From Laburnicola sp. R22_1 (Eukaryota; Ascomycota; Dothideomycetes; Pleosporales; Didymosphaeriaceae): a stretch of DNA of 64,000 bases. The stretch is taken from the NCBI GenBank assembly GCA_014281115.1, contig JACONQ010000002.1:4650001-4714000 (forward strand), in the 5' to 3' direction. Positions within the stretch are counted from its first letter, which is position 1; every line of letters begins with the position of its first letter. The position numbers and the translations under genes are program-made. This document shows, in pieces, positions 12,230 through 23,241 of the stretch. Under the pieces are notes generated by a model. It ran no database searches and was not told the origin of the DNA. It saw only the letters and a program-made list of their open reading frames with translations.

Positions 12230-12929
12230 GGTAAGCGTGAAGGTAAGCAAAGGCGCGAAAAAGTAAGCTGTAGGCGCAGGCAAGTAAGCCAAAGTATAGT
12301 GGGTGTGTAAGCGTTGACGCGCAAGGTACGCGGAAAGTACGCGGTCGGCTAGCCAACATTACCACTTCATGCCAAGGCGTACTGCGCGACGCTCTGCAGC
12401 CCGCAACAATAGAGATATAGTAAAACAGGCGACAGGAATTAATTTAGCAACATTGATTTAATAGTTTAACTTATAGAAGACAAGATTTATTGCGTGGTTA
12501 TAGCAAACGATTTTTTAAGAGTAGTAACTAGGTTCAGAATATATAAACATAACTTAGGCTTCGCTGCAACAGCGCAAACTCACTTTGCTACAATACCTCA
12601 ACACTATAATATTAGCTTATTTAGATTATTATATATATATTTATTGTTTTAACAGCTTATTACCTACGTAAAGAAAGAGGAGGAACAGAGGATAGGAGGT
12701 GCTAAAGCCGAATAGCAATTCATGTATATCAGTTGCTGGCGGCCAGTGGAAGCACACATCCGTTATGCGGGCTTTTTTACGCAGGTACAATCCACTTAAG
12801 AAGCTCCGTTTTTTGCTCTGTTTACTATAGGAATACCTATATAATTGCAGCGTTGGGAAAGTTATTGTTACATCAACACTAAGAATATATCACTAACTCT
12901 AGGGTACCTTATCATTACAGTATGCTAAG
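12230..12929. other. hAT 5' non-coding region
   Basis: Sequence between the transposase start and the right subterminal cluster. No credible frame. It should hold the transposase promoter, but no clear TATA or other core element stands out. AT content rises between about 12410 and 12660. Confidence 0.5.
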
Positions 12930-13085
12930 CGATTCAAACAAACTTCAAATTTTTTGACTGCAATTGCCTCTTTTGTTTGTTTGACCTATCAAAATTGCAG
13001 CAGCAGCTTTTTGTTTGGTTGACGTTGTCAATTCAAACAAAATTCAAACAAAATATTGAGGCATGTTTGGTTGTTGACAACCCTG
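12930..13085. promoter_or_regulatory. hAT right subterminal repeats
   Basis: Repeats of TTTGTTTG and its complement at about 12938, 12973, 13010, 13034 and 13045, mirroring the left end. The terminal inverted repeat closes at 13085. Confidence 0.65.
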
Positions 13086-13123
13086 GTCCGGTGGGGCCGA
13101 TCGTCAGGTGATGAAACACGGTA

Positions 13124-14096
13124 ATGGCGCAAAACAACCCACGTTAAGTGGCTATAAGAGGTGCGACGAATGTGGAGGCATACAGAGAGTAATAATATTA
13201 CTCTTTTTATAGTAATCCTGGAATTCAAGCGAGTTGTGACTTTCATAGCCATTAATAATGAGCAAACATGCTCCACTAGTAGTACGCCTCTTTGTATGCT
13301 TATTAAAGTGCTTTAGCCATTGCAGACCAAGCTTATTTGTCGTCTAGCCGTTCTTAGAGACTGCAATAACCTAATTATAAGGTAGATCCTTCTCCTTATA
13401 CCAGGTGGAGAGGTGGTGCTTGCCCCCGAAGATAATAAAGGGTGGGATCCACCACCCTATTGCGTTAATGCCTTGGATAACTGTTGTCCACTCCCTATTG
13501 CCCTACTGCACCTACTTTAGCTGTCCTTAACGCTCAGAGCCTGTAACTACCGCTCTAGTTAATATTATGCCTATTATAAAGCCAGACTCGTCGAAATTGT
13601 AGGTGTCCTTATCTAGGATACCATACTTGGCCTTTATGTTCTCCACAAGCCAGAACTAGCCTCGTATCACCTTAGGATCCTCCTGGAGGGCTCTCTTATA
13701 GTCGTACTTTCAATTAAACTTGACTTGAAGCTTTAGCTGGCGCTTAACAAAGTCATAAGGCCACCTCTGGCCAACTAGCTCGTAGTGGCGTGCAGCCAGT
13801 AAAGAATCGGCCATATCTTTTATAGCATTAAGCCAGGGCGGAAATCCTTGCGCGTCTAGGTCGAGTATATGCTGCACAATCACCTGCTCCTCTCTTATAG
13901 TAAGTCTTATTTTGTTGGGTACGCAGTTGCGTCTAAACGTCTTTCTAGCGCGTTAGTTGCTAAGTGTACTTTAAGAGACGTTATAGAGGGCTGCAGCGCG
14001 TTGCTAAGAGAGTGTCGCGTCTCGTTTAATAGCCTAGATCGCAAGCTGTATACGCGCTTCTTTTAACACTAGTGGTTTGTTATGTGGTTAAGGCAT
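13124..14096 (-). pseudogene. N-terminal fragment of family B transposase
   Basis: The 5' part of the split B gene. It holds the psq HTH (about 13950-14040), the CENP-B region (about 13700-13900, with IREEQVIVQHILDLDAQGFPP) and the start of the DDE core (NFDESGF, about 13590). The C2 insertion at 13122 cuts it within PLNVGCFAPL. Stops are of the CAG-to-TAG type. Confidence 0.85.
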
Positions 14097-14102
14097 CGCG
14101 TT

Positions 14103-14186
14103 GTACTATTGCTGATAGTACGTTTTAGTGGAGTCTTGGCAAAGTGATCGACTCGATGGAATGATCGACTCGAGTGCAAAGTACGT
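14103..14186 (-). repeat. right terminal inverted repeat of B copy 1
   Basis: Reverse complement of the left TIR, followed by the TA duplication at 14187-14188. Includes the mirrored GTACTAT-N5-ATAGTAC dyad. Confidence 0.9.
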
Positions 14187-15679
14187 TAGTAGATATAAAG
14201 GCAATATTATTAATAAGAGTGTTTATAGTAATTAGTGTTAAATTTAGCTATATCTTTTTATATATGTTAAAATTCTCCTCTAGTTTCTCTATAACCTACT
14301 TTATCTCCTCCCTCTAATAACTTTTAGGAGAAGAAGCTAGTTTTTTAACTCTACTAAGCTATTAATATTCTTATTACTACTATTTATTTCCTAGGCCTTA
14401 CTAGCCCTAGCTTGCGTTAGAAGTATTGCAGCTTAGAGGTAATAACTCTAAACTATATCTCTTCTTACTATAGTAAAAGTATACTTCTTTTTTATAGTGC
14501 TTCTCTAACTCCTCTTTAAAGACCTATTTAGCACGCTTTTTAGTCTTTAAAGGGTTTACTTTAGTAGTTCTTATAGTGCTAAAACGTATAAGTTCCTAAT
14601 TTATAGTATTAGTAGACTTAGTAAAGAAGGAGACTACTGCATAAAAGGGCTTTAATATCTTTATATAGTAAATATTTTTCTTAACTATATTAACTCTATC
14701 TATAAGTATTATAAGATCCTAGTCTTTAGAGATCTCTAGTATAATTAGCCTATCCTATAAGTCTATATTTAATGCTCTCTAGTAAATATTCTTTAAGTTT
14801 TTCTAGTTGTCTTTAATAGCTTTAGTGTCTAGGCGCATAAAGTTAGTGTTAAACTTAGTTAGTAGAGTTTTACCCTATTAGCTAAGAAATAGCCTATTCT
14901 ATACCTGCTTCTTTGCTAACTTATTATAGAAGCTTATATCTAAGAAACCCTAGAATTTATCTTTAGAATAGGTTCCTTTCTCTATAAAGGCTAGTGCAAT
15001 ATCTGCCGCCTTACTTATTAGCCTACTTATAATATAATTAACTATATTCTCTAGAAGGAAGTAATTTTTATAGATTTTGACCTTTATTATATATTTCTAA
15101 TATTAGTAATTATAATAGCTTCTAGAGAACAACTCTAGGTTAGGGAGTTAGGGGCGCTAGCGCTCTAGTGGCGCTTTGCTAGGCGCTAGTGTTACTACTA
15201 TTATTTAGAAAGGGGTTAAGGGCATAGTCTTTACTCTAGCGCATTACTTTAATTAGGTAAGTTAATTAGTAATTATTCTTAGTAATGTCTAGAGCTATTT
15301 GCTAGTATTTTATTAAGCTACTAGTATAACTTAGAATTACTCTAAGCTAGTAAGATAGTCTATAATTTGTGTTAGCGCGTCTTAAAAGGTGCCCCTTTTA
15401 TATTTTAGGCCTTCTCTCTTTTTAAGAAAGATGCTTAGGACTCTATTCACCTCTAGTTATATAAATACTAGTAGACTAGCTTAATCTTCTATATACACTC
15501 TATCTTATTGCAATCTTTTATACATAGTTCCTTAGTAAGGTTAGTAGTAATATCTACCTCTATAGCTTCTTACTATTAGAGTTTAGTAACTTGTTACGCT
15601 AGGTAAGAGACAAGGATATTCTCTCTTTTATAGAAAGACTCTAGTATTTCCTCTATTATACTTGTATTTATTCTAAGAA
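14187..15679 (-). pseudogene. gag-side remnant of the first gypsy element
   Basis: AT-rich, RIP-patterned sequence continuing the host element of B. No domain can be read with confidence. By position between the pol remnant and the candidate LTR it should correspond to gag. Assigned by context only. Confidence 0.4.
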
Positions 15680-15955
15680 GTTAAGGAATCTTAGTGTCTA
15701 ACTTAACTATGTATTTATTTATAGAGTTAAGAAATCTTATTATCTAACTTAACTACATGTTTATTTATAGGGTTAAGAAATTTTAATATCTAACTTAACT
15801 ATATATTTATTTATAAGATTAAGGAATCTTAGTATCTAACTTAACTACGTGTTTATTTATAGGGTTAAGAAATCTTAATATCTAACTTAACTACGTATTT
15901 ATTTATAGGGTTAAAAGATTTTAATATTTAACTTAACTGCGTATTTGTTTATAGG
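15680..15955. repeat. 46-bp tandem repeat, six units
   Basis: Six units start at 15680, 15726, 15772, 15818, 15864 and 15910. Each holds GTTAAGAAATCTTA and CTAACTTAACTAC, with differences almost all C/T or G/A. It lies between the candidate LTR and the gag side, so it may be a repeat array in the retroelement leader. Confidence 0.85.
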
Positions 15956-16007
15956 GTTGTTCTTAGCGTATTAGAGAGATCTTGCGAGCTCCCTTATTAT
16001 AAGAGGT

Positions 16008-16256
16008 GTTGAATGGGTACTCTACAGCTAGCTGTATAGATATCGAATTCTAATCCTCTATACTAGCAAGCGTGGAGGGTGTACGGGGCGATTGTACGAG
16101 GAAAGGAAATAACATAACAGAACGACTTGGTATTGATTGCTTGTCTCTAGAGGGGGTGCGGATGGAAAGGAGAAGATCTTGCGGCGCACGGGCCGCGGCG
16201 CACGGGCATCACGTGATCCCCACGTGATGCCATCGTGCGGCAATATTGAAACCTCA
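16008..16256 (-). repeat. candidate LTR of the first gypsy element
   Basis: A sharply GC-richer block bounded by TGTTGA at 16008 and TCAACA at 16256, a perfect 6-bp inverted terminus with the TG..CA ends of an LTR. Position at the 5' side of a minus-strand gypsy element fits. The second LTR would be left of the window, so it cannot be confirmed, and no tRNA-like primer site is seen beside it. An unrelated GC-rich insertion or unmutated flank is possible. Confidence 0.42.
16181..16231. promoter_or_regulatory. CACGTG inverted repeat next to a 13-bp direct repeat
   Basis: GCGGCGCACGGGC occurs at 16181-16193 and 16195-16207. It runs into a perfect 11-bp inverted repeat GGCATCACGTG / CACGTGATGCC (16205-16215, 16221-16231) around 5 bases. 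Each arm holds the bHLH/bZIP-type core CACGTG. It could be a promoter element of the putative LTR. Confidence 0.5.
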
Positions 16257-16825
16257 ACACCCTCAGGTGCCCTTGCCCGTACGGTATACGGACAAGAGGC
16301 TAATTAAATTTAATATAAGAGGCTTTAGACTAAGAGATTAGAATTGCCTAAGTAAACTTATAAATTTAATAGAGTTGTATAGTAACTCTAGCTATAGACT
16401 TATATATATTCCTGGCTTAGTAGAAGCATAGACCTAGAACTTTAAGGCAGTAGGCTAAGTAACTATAGAAGGGCACTTAGCCTCTTATATAAAATAATTA
16501 AAGCTATTTAACTTATAAGTTATTATAATATTACTTTACTATAAACCTACGTTTAGTTTATTATATCTATTTTAGTTTTAAATATCTTTATATTTTTAGT
16601 TTATCTCTATAGAACTATTATCTATAACTTAAGCCTAGCTTAATTGCGCTACTTTTTAGCTTTTTATTTATCTTATAGTATACAGTTTAGAAGTTTATAA
16701 ACTATCTTAAAGTATTTATTAGCTTATAGTTCTACTATTATATTATTGCGCTAAGTCTTATATACTTTTATTTCTAATACTAGATTAAATATTAATAGGT
16801 ATTAATTAATTTTATTAATTATATA
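16257..16825. other. AT-rich stretch, nothing recognised
   Basis: The first 50 bases are GC-rich flank of the candidate LTR. The rest is RIP-like AT-rich sequence without a readable gene or clear repeat. Confidence 0.5.
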
Positions 16826-19210
16826 TGGCGTTAAATTAACTATCTAGGGGTAGCACGACAAAGGCTTTCATCTTAAATAATATAATAAAAATGGCAGAGC
16901 CCCCTACTTAGTACTTAAAAAAAGCGTAAAAAGGTAGTTATAAAAATACGCATTTAAACTACTAAGCGAGCTTACTAGTCTTAGCGCGAGACTGCTTTCA
17001 CAAGCAAAATTTTTATAAAGAGGCTACTTAGAACTTTAGAGAAGGAATAAAATAGCTTTAGCGCTACTATGCTATAGTTATCTATTTTTTCTTTATTGTT
17101 CTAAGTTATAAACTACTATCTAGATTATTGTAAATAATATAAGTTAATATATTAATAGGTATATATTGCTCTATAAGTAGGATAAGAGTATTACATACTA
17201 GATATACTATAGCTCTATTATTATATTAAGGTTATCCTTAATAAATCTTCTATTATTATCTCTTTACACCCTACTATCTACCTAAATATTAATAGTAGCC
17301 TTGCTAATACTAAGGTACTTACTAATGCTAAAAGGTATATACTAGAGTTCTATTCTATCTATAAGATGCTTATCTAGCGCAAGAAAGAATAGATATACTT
17401 AACTATTTATAAGGCTATTCTTATCTACTAATTAGGTTAGTAGCTAGTCTAGTTTACTAAAGATAGAATAATTATATTTCTATACTAGTAGACGTAATTA
17501 CTTCTTGTTAGTAATAGAATTTACTAGGGAAGGTAAAAGGTAAATAATACGATCTTTATTAGGAAGAGAAATATTATAGACCTTTTAGTATATAGTATAA
17601 TACTATAAGGAAAAGCTATAGGTATACTAAAAACGTATTAAAAAAGGTAAAGCTGCTTTGAGATAGGTTAGGCCAAGAACTATTAGTTAGCACGTGTAAA
17701 TTGGCCCCTTATACTAATAAGGTAGTTAATTCTATAGTCTATAGATACTAAAGTTAAAGATAATAACACAGTTGCCTATACACAAAGTCTAAAAATCTAT
17801 AACTAGATATAGATTATTTTTATCTATCTATCCTTACACACATATATAACTAATTATTACGTAAGACCTTAAAGTTATAATTTGTAATAGCCTTTTCTTA
17901 ATCTAACGATACACTTTTTATAGGGTAGGTAGTTACGCGCCTATATATATATAATACGAATAATAAGTAAAACTATACTAATAAGTATAACCCTAAAAAG
18001 TATAATCTAAACACTAATAATAGGTATATATAGAATAGGTATTGCAAAGGTTAGACGCCTACTATTCTTAAAGGGCGTATAGCGGCATAGTATAAGTTAT
18101 ATAGTAAATAAATTACTATAGCTAGTTTGTTTTATTATAGTATCTAGTAATATCTAGATGCTTTAGAAACTATAAATTTTAACTTATAGCTCTCTCTCTA
18201 CTAGTTTAGCTACCTAGTCCTTAGCTATATTAAAGATAGTTGTTACTAGAGCGCTTTTAGTAAGTAAGAGGCAAGATTTAATTAGATTTAAAAGCGACAT
18301 AGTAGTAAAAAGTATAGAGAAAAGGTTAAACATAATATAAAAGAGCTAGGAATTTGCTATAAGAAAGAAACATATAAAGAATAGTTACTAGAGGTGTAGA
18401 GTATATATTGGTACGCACTTATCTTATAGAATTTTTATAGGTAATAGGTAGAGTAAGGGTAGCAAAATATTAGAGTGCTATTTAGTATTAGCAGTAAGCA
18501 CGTGCGCAATTTATTATATATAATAGTAGTAAAGTAGAGTAGGGATTCTAAGTAGTTAATTATCTAGTAAGGTAGTAAAAGGTTAAAAGATGGGTATTAA
18601 TTGTCTAGTAATATAGCAGGTAGGTAGGCAAGTAAAGTATTATTATTATAAGTTTATTATCTTAAAAACTAAGAGAAGAATATTAGTAAAACTTTAACAC
18701 GCTCTAATCCTAGGACTTAGCGCTTACAGGTAATATTATATTATTTAGACGCTAGTAACGTAATAAAAAAAGTAGTAATTAAATATAGTAGGGCCACTTA
18801 AAAACTAATAAGTAGAGGTAGTTTATACTCCTGCCTAAAAGAAATAAGGTCTTTATTAATAAGCTATAAGGTAGTAAGAGCATTATATAAATCTATAAGA
18901 TCCTTCTAGCTATTATTATTATTACTATTAAGTTAGCTTATCTAGCGCGCTAGCGTAAATGCCTAATAATAGTAGTAGTAATAAGCTAGGTATACTATAT
19001 ACGCTATAAGTAAACTTTATTTTAGGACTAAAAGCCTATAGGGTATAGAGTATAAGTAAGTTTTAAACTATTATTACATTGGCGTGTTTAAGATTAGTCT
19101 TTAATTAGAATTAGGTGTAGTATAAATATGCATAATAACCTTCTATTTTAACCTACTTTAACTTTAAACTAAAAAAAAGTTAAAAAAGTGTTTCGCAAGC
19201 TAACTATTAA
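16826..19210 (+). mobile_element. family E repeat, copy 1 (unclassified, RIP-degraded)
   Basis: Begins with the E terminal module (16826-16940). It is similar in the same order to 50021-53060 (ignoring B copy 2 there), down to the tail around 19150-19205 (ACTTTAAACTAAAAAA, then AAGCTAA). The copy at 50 kb lacks 17562-18849, which is therefore an insertion here (family F). No coding region is legible, so the class (DNA transposon, LINE or other) is undetermined. Confidence 0.6.
17562..18849 (+). repeat. family F repeat inserted in E copy 1
   Basis: Absent from the matching place in the E copy at 50 kb (near 52660) and flanked here by TCTTTATTA on both sides (17553-17561, 18850-18858), which looks like a 9-bp target duplication. 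The reverse complement recurs at about 20444-21904. No gene is readable. The 8-9-bp duplications would suit a MULE or hAT-type element, but no inverted ends were identified. Confidence 0.55.
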
Positions 19211-20443
19211 TTAATTATATATTTTAACTATATTATATAATACTTCTATCTTTTATTTAATAAGCTAGAAACCTTTTATAATTATATTATTTAGCGTTTA
19301 TTATAAATACTTTATAATAGTCTTCTTATAGTATTGTATATTTAGCTAATTTTTAGCCGCCTTTATTATAGTTATATTTATATATATAGTATAGATATAG
19401 CTAAAATTATATATATATAATTATATAGTATAAAGAAATTAGTCTTAGATTACTATTATTAGTAGCAATTAGTAGTTATTTAACTTTACTAGTGCCTTAG
19501 CTATATAACTTACCTAAAACTAGCGTAATTAAACTAGTATAGTTAACTATTTATCTTTACTATAAGTTACTTTATTCTATAGCTATTATATATTACTACA
19601 GTATATTACTATAATATACTTTTCTTTTGGCTTTTTTATAATTATCTTAAACTACTAACTTATATTATACTTTAGATACTTTACTCTTAAATAGCATAAT
19701 AAATTACTATAACCTACGAACTTATATTACCCTTTAAATACTCTACTTTAAATAATATAATAAATTACTAGAACTTACTCTTTTCTTATTTCACTTTATA
19801 GTTACTTTAAACTACTAAACTATATTACACTTTAAAGCTTTATATTTAAATAGTATAGTAAATTACTATACTATACTCTTTTCTTAGCTTATTTTATAGC
19901 TACTTTAAACTATAACTTTATATTATACTTTAAAAGCTTTATATTTAAATAGTATTATTAATTACTATAATATATTTTTCTTTTAGCTTACTTTATAATT
20001 ATCTTTACACTTTTAAATTATATTATGCCTATAAGGTTCTACTATGAAATATTATAGTAAATTGCTAAAACTTAATAGATAAGTAGTAGATACCTATATT
20101 ATAAGACTATACTAGCTAATTATAAAAGTCTAGTTATAAATAGTATATTAAGTTACTATAACTTATATTATTTCTCTTTAGTATGTAGTGTTTAAATATT
20201 AGATATATATATAAATATAATTCTAACTAATTTATTATAGACTCTTAATTATTAGTAAGTACTAGGTAAGTAGAATTAATATATTTACACTATATAGGTG
20301 TGTATAGATTTTTAATTTATATTATAATTCTTAATAATAAGTAAAATGTTATATTTTTATCTTACGCAAGATTTTTATTACTAACCTTATTTTAATATTA
20401 AAATATCTTTAAAGACACTTTATAGAATAATTTACCTAATAAG
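19211..20443. repeat. AT-rich block with irregular tandem repeats
   Basis: From about 19620 to 20050 a unit of roughly 98 bp recurs three or four times (TTTTCTT..GCTTACTTTATAG, ACTTTAAACTA, AATTACTATA). The rest is AT-rich without a legible gene. Confidence 0.5.
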
Positions 20444-21904
<1,461 letters not shown>

Positions 21905-21912
21905 TCTAATAA

Positions 21913-22024
21913 GTTTTACATACTATATAAGTTTTATATACTATATAAGTTTTATATACTATATAAGTTTTATATACTATATAAGTTTTATATACTATAT
22001 AAGTTTTATATACTATATAAGTTT
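21913..22024. repeat. 18-bp tandem repeat
   Basis: About six copies of GTTTTATATACTATATAA, directly after the inverted F copy and its flanking CTAATAAG. Confidence 0.9.
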
Positions 22025-23241
22025 TTATTTTTAAATACTTAGTAGTATACTATAGTATAAGTAGGCATAGTAAGTATACCTTTTAGGTCCTTATACTTAT
22101 TAACTAAAATTACTAGCTATATCCTTATACTATACTTCTTTAGTATATAGGCCTAGTTAAAAATAAGGCTTTATAACTTAAGTAAAAGAGGTATATCTTT
22201 AATAATACTTTAAAAGCGCTACTTTTAATATATAGCTTTATTAAAAGGTTTATAGCTACAAGCTATAGCTACTTTTTTATAGTATATATAATACTTTTAT
22301 AGGTAAGCGTACTAGTATAGTCTATTTTTATAATATTAGCTTATTACTTTTTAGTTATTAAAATAGACACTTTAAGTATATATATATTACTAGGGCTAGA
22401 AGCTAGTTATTACACCTATTATATATAGTAACTACAATATTATTAAATCTTATAAAAGCCTCTTCTATAACTAATATAGATATATATATATATATTATTT
22501 ACTACTAGTTATAGCCTATATTCTATATACTTATATATTTTATTTGCTATTAATATTATCTTTTTACTTTACTATACTAGACTTATTAGTAAAATAAGTT
22601 TATATTTTATAGAATATTAAAAACCATATTTATAAGACTTATATTATTAATATCTTTGCACTTTAAAAAGTCTTAAATATACTTAAATATTATTTACCTA
22701 ATGCTTATAATAGTAAATAGATTATTTAGCTGTAGGTACTTAAAATTTATACACTTATTATCTATTATATTAAGTATAATAATAATAATAACAATACTAT
22801 AAAACGTAGTTGCATTATAGCTAAATAGTCTAGCTAGGTCTTATACTATTACGCTATTAGGGATAGACTTTTATATCTTATAAAAAGTATATTATTAAAT
22901 ATTTTTATTATATAGAGATTCTACCTAAGGTTAAGTCTACACTATACACAGAGAGGAGTAAAATAGAAGGCACTAAAACCTAGTACTTAGTATATAGTAG
23001 TAGTAACAAAATATACATATAATAATAATAATTTTATTATTAACTTTCTTTATAGCAGCATTATTAATAGTAGTTAATAAATAGTCTACTATCTAGCATA
23101 ACTAAGTTATATATTATCTCTTAATTAGTAGACTATTAGAGAGCTATAGTAGACTATAGAGTTATAACTATAGGAGTAGTATAGGTAATAAAATGCTTAA
23201 CTATAGTTTAGTTATTATGTTTATAACTTAGTAATAGCATA
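22025..23241. other. AT-rich repeat remnants
   Basis: No gene. Part of 22905-22995 matches 49435-49560 in reverse orientation (AGTAAAATAGAAGGCAC), so it is dispersed repeat sequence. Confidence 0.5.

Larger units (their letters stand above)
9416..13085 (-). mobile_element. hAT transposon inserted in C2
   Basis: Flanked by a perfect 8-bp duplication GTCCGGTG (9408-9415 and 13086-13093), the length typical of hAT. Ends are short inverted repeats: CAGACTTGTCAA at the left, CAGGGTTGTCAA read inward from the right. Length 3670 bp. Removing it and one duplication restores the TIR of C2. It is the most GC-rich and least RIPed element in the nest, and by position the youngest. Confidence 0.95.
7345..13121 (-). 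mobile_element. pogo/Fot1-like transposon C2, nested in B and itself carrying a hAT
   Basis: TA duplications at 7343-7344 and 13122-13123. Left end starts CCATGTTTCATCACC; the right end, read inward, starts CCGTGTTTCATCACC. When the hAT (9416-13085) and one copy of its 8-bp duplication are left out, the two ends align as imperfect TIRs for about 46 bp and the element is 2099 bp. B copies 2 and 3 show the empty site. C2 is clearly less RIPed than B. Confidence 0.93.
4555..14096 (-). pseudogene. family B transposase, split into three pieces by C1 and C2
   Basis: Pieces, in coding order on the minus strand: 14096-13124, 7344-6971, 4856-4555, about 550 codons. The first codon pair reads MP, followed by a psq-type helix-turn-helix (AIKRDATLS), a CENP-B-type DNA-binding region, then a DDE_1 core: NFDESGF keeps its Asp, while LIINGYESH and PLNVGCF read Asn where Asp is expected. 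After a TAA at 4633-4635 (a likely CAA) the frame continues into a CCHC-like knuckle at 4585-4626 (last Cys reads Tyr) and ends at 4555. It has many TAG/TAA stops of the RIP type and a 4-bp deletion near 7015 relative to copy 2. Non-functional. Confidence 0.85.
4427..14186 (-). mobile_element. pogo/Fot1-like DNA transposon, family B copy 1, carrying nested insertions
   Basis: Terminal inverted repeats start ACGTACTTTGCACTCGAG at 4427 and end with its complement at 14186; similarity continues inward for about 85 bp. TA duplications flank it (4425-4426 and 14187-14188). Two other copies (50520-52390 and 54990-56830, about 1.85 kb) give the uninterrupted form, so the extra about 7.9 kb here is nested DNA: C1 (4857-6968) and C2 (7345-13121). 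The TIR contains CGAGTCGAT twice. TA target duplication and a DDE_1 transposase place it in the Tc1/mariner superfamily, pogo/Fot1 group. Confidence 0.93.
1..16256 (-). mobile_element. RIP-degraded Ty3/gypsy retrotransposon (host of the DNA-transposon nest)
   Basis: A minus-strand gypsy-type element inferred from legible pol fragments: integrase-like sequence near 1.5-2.2 kb, reverse transcriptase near 3.0-3.9 kb, then gag-side sequence at 14.2-15.7 kb and a candidate 5' LTR at 16008-16256. Its left end lies outside the window. It is interrupted exactly between 4426 and 14187 by element B. CA and TG are almost absent and stop codons fill every frame, as expected after heavy RIP. Order (LTR, tandem-repeat leader, gag, RT, integrase) read on the minus strand is that of Ty3/gypsy rather than copia. 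The extent is inferred; only the pol fragments and the B junctions are firm. Confidence 0.7.

Noticed and set aside
11820..12266. 148-codon Ser/Gly-rich frame on the plus strand
   Set aside because: Antisense shadow of the Pro/Glu-rich N-terminus of the hAT transposase.
4427..14186. Starship-type or other cargo-carrying giant element
   Set aside because: No tyrosine recombinase and no cargo genes; every segment is accounted for by nested transposons.
16034..16048. GATATCGAATTC resembles a cloning-vector polylinker
   Set aside because: Only 12 bases match and flanking sequence does not; chance is sufficient.
16058..16243. 61-codon minus-strand frame in the GC-rich island
   Set aside because: No recognisable domain, and the island is better explained as an LTR with palindromic sites.
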